Assembly: GCF_010500915.1 (NCBI RefSeq)
Contig: NZ_JAAAWP010000004.1
Location: forward strand, 186,001-250,000
Length of the DNA: 64,000 bases
Source of the DNA: Alteromonas hispanica
GTDB lineage: Bacteria > Pseudomonadota > Gammaproteobacteria > Enterobacterales > Alteromonadaceae
Direction: 5' to 3'
Made by a program: the position numbers and the translations under genes
Shown: piece after piece, positions 61,865-64,000 of the stretch
Position numbering within the stretch: position 1 is the first letter of the stretch
How the letters are laid out: each line of letters begins with the position of its first letter
The notes under the pieces: generated by a model
Seen by the model: the letters and a program-made list of their open reading frames with translations, nothing else
What the model was told of the DNA's origin: nothing
The model's database searches: none

Positions 61865-64000
61865 TTAGTCGAACATATACTTAAGAGATAGTACAGTTGT
61901 GCGACCATTCAGTGGACGAGCACGTACATAGCTGCCTACTGCTGCAGAACCTTCTTCAGATTCTGTGATGATGAACTCATCAGTTGCGTTGTTCACGTTA
62001 AGTGCTACTGAGAACTGGTCGTTAACCCAGTAAGTCGCGAACAAGTTAACTAGCGTGTAGCCTTCTTGCTTAAGGTCGTTGTTGTCTTGCACGTAGTATT
62101 CAGTTGAACCTTGTAGTGACGCACCTACAGACCAAGTGTCAGTTACGTACTCAGGTGTAATTGTCCAAATCCAGTCTGCTTGACGGCGTGGCGTATTACC
62201 GACGATTGCTGCATTGTTAACATCACTGCTAATTTCCGCATCTGTCCACGTTAAGTTACCAGCCATTACGAAGTTATCAGTGGCATTCCAACGACCTTCA
62301 AATTCAAGACCTGTTGCTTCGTACTCACGCATGAAGGTAAGACCGCTAGTTACTTCCGCTTGTGTATCTTCGGTAACCGTATCGAATAACGTAGCGTTAA
62401 TCATTAGGTCTGAAGTACCGTACTTATAACCAACTTCAAGCTGTTTAGTCGTATCAAAACCAGATGTAGTGCTAGTAAGACTTCCGTCTTGGTTAAGCGT
62501 TCCGCCGATTTGTAACAAACGGTCTGCTATCGCACGGCCGCCCTTAGAGTAGCGAGCGAAGAACGTTTGACTATCGCTAAGAAGGTATGAACCACCCACC
62601 GAGTAAGACGTGTTGTTCGCATCGTAATCAACGATTTGTGATGCTGCGCCTGCGCGGTTAAGGTTAATTACACCACCGCGAATAAAGCCACTGTTAGTTG
62701 CCGATGCATCTTCGATTTGCTCAATAACACCGTTGCCGTTGATATCAAAATCTGTGTTACCACCACAGCAAGAGTTGATTAGCTCACCAGAAGCTTCCAC
62801 TGTGTCGTAACGAACTGACGCATCGATAAGAATGTTGTCAGACAATTCAAAACCAACGTTCATGTACGGCGCAGTTGTCACATAGTTAAGGTCCCATTCC
62901 CATGAAAGGAAGCTAGGAGACAGTAAACCGTTAGAAACAAGGTCTACACCGTCACCATTAGTGATGTTTAGCATTTGTGAGTTAGAGCCATCCAAAGTCT
63001 GGATGAACGTCTGCCAGCTTGACCAGCTAGTCGCGATTTCTTGGTTTGAGTAGTAGTAACCAACAGTTAGGTCAACGCCGTTATCAAATTCTTTACGCAA
63101 GCTGAAATCGTTGATCATGTTGCCAAGATCGTTAATGCGGGTGTCGAACTGTAGGTTAGTAAACGCTTGACCAGAATATGCGTTACCCGCACCTGGGCCA
63201 TTCGCTAGTGTGACTGTAGTAGTATCACAGTTAAGCGCGTTGCCGTCACCATCTAGGGCACCTGCACATAATGCATCAGCGAAGTTAGATACGTCACCAG
63301 GGCCAGTAGGGAAACCGTCTACGAATGGGGCAATAAAGCCACCAGAGATATCTGAAGTACGGAATTTATTTAACAGGAATAAGTTGTCAGCTACTTCTAA
63401 ATCAACTTCGATGCCGAAAGAGCTTACTTTTGACTCGATGCCATCGCGCACATCGCGGTTCTCTGGGTTACCGAAGCTATCGAAAGTAGAGATGTTAGTG
63501 TTGTACGCAGAGTTAAGAGCCTGTGAACTTGCATCGTAGTTTGGAACAGGACCATACTCGCCATCGCCTTTCACCAATACTGGAGAAGGAAGGTAAGTCG
63601 AAACTTTATCATCAAGATTTTTGTAATAGAAACGGATATGACCGTTATCTAGCATCTTAGTGATGTTGAATTTGATTTGACCGCCCTGATCACCATTGTA
63701 ACCAGTCTCACGAGGACCTTCGCCGCCACGTGCAAAACCCGCAATGTGATAGTACATGTCGTCGCTGATTTCACCACCGTAGCGGAAATCTAAACGGAAC
63801 TCTTCATAATCGACACCAAATGAAGTTCCAATAGCGCCACCGCCTACTTCACCGGTGTTGCTGATCATGTTGATGACGCCACCTGGAGAGTTACTCGCAA
63901 ATGTTGATGCAGAACCACCACGGATGGCTTCTACATTTGCCACAGACCAGTCGTAACGAATGAAGTTATCAGCGTTACCAAAGTTGATGTCACCGTATTC
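61865..64000 (-). CDS. TonB-dependent receptor, 5' end outside the window
   Basis: The frame is open to the window end: the 19 codons beyond 63943 are coding (EYGDINFGNADNFIRYDW), so the GTG at 63943 is not the real start. The visible part begins in the plug domain: VEAIRGGSASTFASNSPGGVINM is the standard motif. The rest is a 22-stranded-type barrel with many Gly/Asn-rich strands, ending in TTVLSLKYMFD. A C-G-G/EF-hand-like stretch lies in an extracellular loop: INSCCGG followed by DINGNGVIEQIE. The substrate (siderophore, sugar or cobalamin-like ligand) cannot be read from this part. Confidence 0.88.
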   Translation of the reverse strand, partial: EYGDINFGNADNFIRYDWSVANVEAIRGGSASTFASNSPGGVINMISNTGEVGGGAIGTSFGVDYEEFRLDFRYGGEISDDMYYHIAGFARGGEGPRETGYNGDQGGQIKFNITKMLDNGHIRFYYKNLDDKVSTYLPSPVLVKGDGEYGPVPNYDASSQALNSAYNTNISTFDSFGNPENRDVRDGIESKVSSFGIEVDLEVADNLFLLNKFRTSDISGGFIAPFVDGFPTGPGDVSNFADALCAGALDGDGNALNCDTTTVTLANGPGAGNAYSGQAFTNLQFDTRINDLGNMINDFSLRKEFDNGVDLTVGYYYSNQEIATSWSSWQTFIQTLDGSNSQMLNITNGDGVDLVSNGLLSPSFLSWEWDLNYVTTAPYMNVGFELSDNILIDASVRYDTVEASGELINSCCGGNTDFDINGNGVIEQIEDASATNSGFIRGGVINLNRAGAASQIVDYDANNTSYSVGGSYLLSDSQTFFARYSKGGRAIADRLLQIGGTLNQDGSLTSTTSGFDTTKQLEVGYKYGTSDLMINATLFDTVTEDTQAEVTSGLTFMREYEATGLEFEGRWNATDNFVMAGNLTWTDAEISSDVNNAAIVGNTPRRQADWIWTITPEYVTDTWSVGASLQGSTEYYVQDNNDLKQEGYTLVNLFATYWVNDQFSVALNVNNATDEFIITESEEGSAAVGSYVRARPLNGRTTVLSLKYMFD

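Noticed and set aside
1-64000. tRNA, rRNA and CRISPR features
   Set aside because: No cloverleaf, rRNA motif or regularly spaced repeat array was seen on reading the window.

Overview
The window reads as chromosomal DNA of a marine gammaproteobacterium, most likely Alteromonadales and Alteromonas-like. This rests on moderate-to-low GC, a Gram-negative envelope gene set (hldE, an LpxL-type acyltransferase, outer-membrane barrels, a TonB receptor), glnE, a FadE-type acyl-CoA dehydrogenase and an exosortase A (XrtA/PEP-CTERM) polysaccharide locus. No search was possible, so the genus is an inference. No rRNA, tRNA, CRISPR array or intact insertion sequence was seen.

About 43 kb (1-43.7 kb) is one large exopolysaccharide locus. 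Its left end (1-11.7 kb) holds genes typical of XrtA-associated clusters: two FemAB/BioF2-like acyltransferases, glycosyltransferases, a hexapeptide acetyltransferase, a large RIFT-barrel lyase-like protein, a polysaccharide deacetylase and an AsnB-type amidotransferase. Its right end (33.9-43.7 kb) holds the conserved machinery: XrtA fused to EpsI, a second deacetylase, the priming sugar transferase, a Wza-like lipoprotein, a Wzz-like chain-length protein, a tyrosine autokinase, an outer-membrane barrel and an ExeA-like ATPase. The AT-rich centre (11.7-33.8 kb) looks like the variable, transferred part. It carries glycosyltransferases (two of them tandem paralogues), an O-antigen-ligase-like polymerase, a membrane transglutaminase-like protein, a sulfotransferase, a flippase and a VanZ-PHP fusion protein.

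The most unusual part is an operon at 23.0-27.0 kb. A DRE-TIM (HMGL-like) aldolase fused to a Maf/DUF115/GT42-like domain is followed by a KdsB-like CMP-sugar synthetase, a HAD phosphatase and a stand-alone protein with the same GT42/DUF115-like signature. I propose that this is an aldolase-based route to a 3-deoxy-2-ulosonic acid and its transfer, different from the usual PEP-dependent KdsA/NeuB route.

From 43.8 to 64 kb the window returns to ordinary chromosome: hldE, a GIY-YIG nuclease, a tandem DUF350 membrane protein, glnE, a PEP-CTERM protein that is a likely XrtA substrate, a TcpQ-like protein, an LpxL-type acyltransferase, a DUF3081-like protein, a four-gene barrel/LolA-like/RND export cluster, fadE with a possible FadR site, a periplasmic solute-binding protein, a nested inverted-repeat element and a TonB-dependent receptor cut by the window end. 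The PEP-CTERM gene has an unusual 5' region with a sigma-54-like element and two overlapping palindromes.
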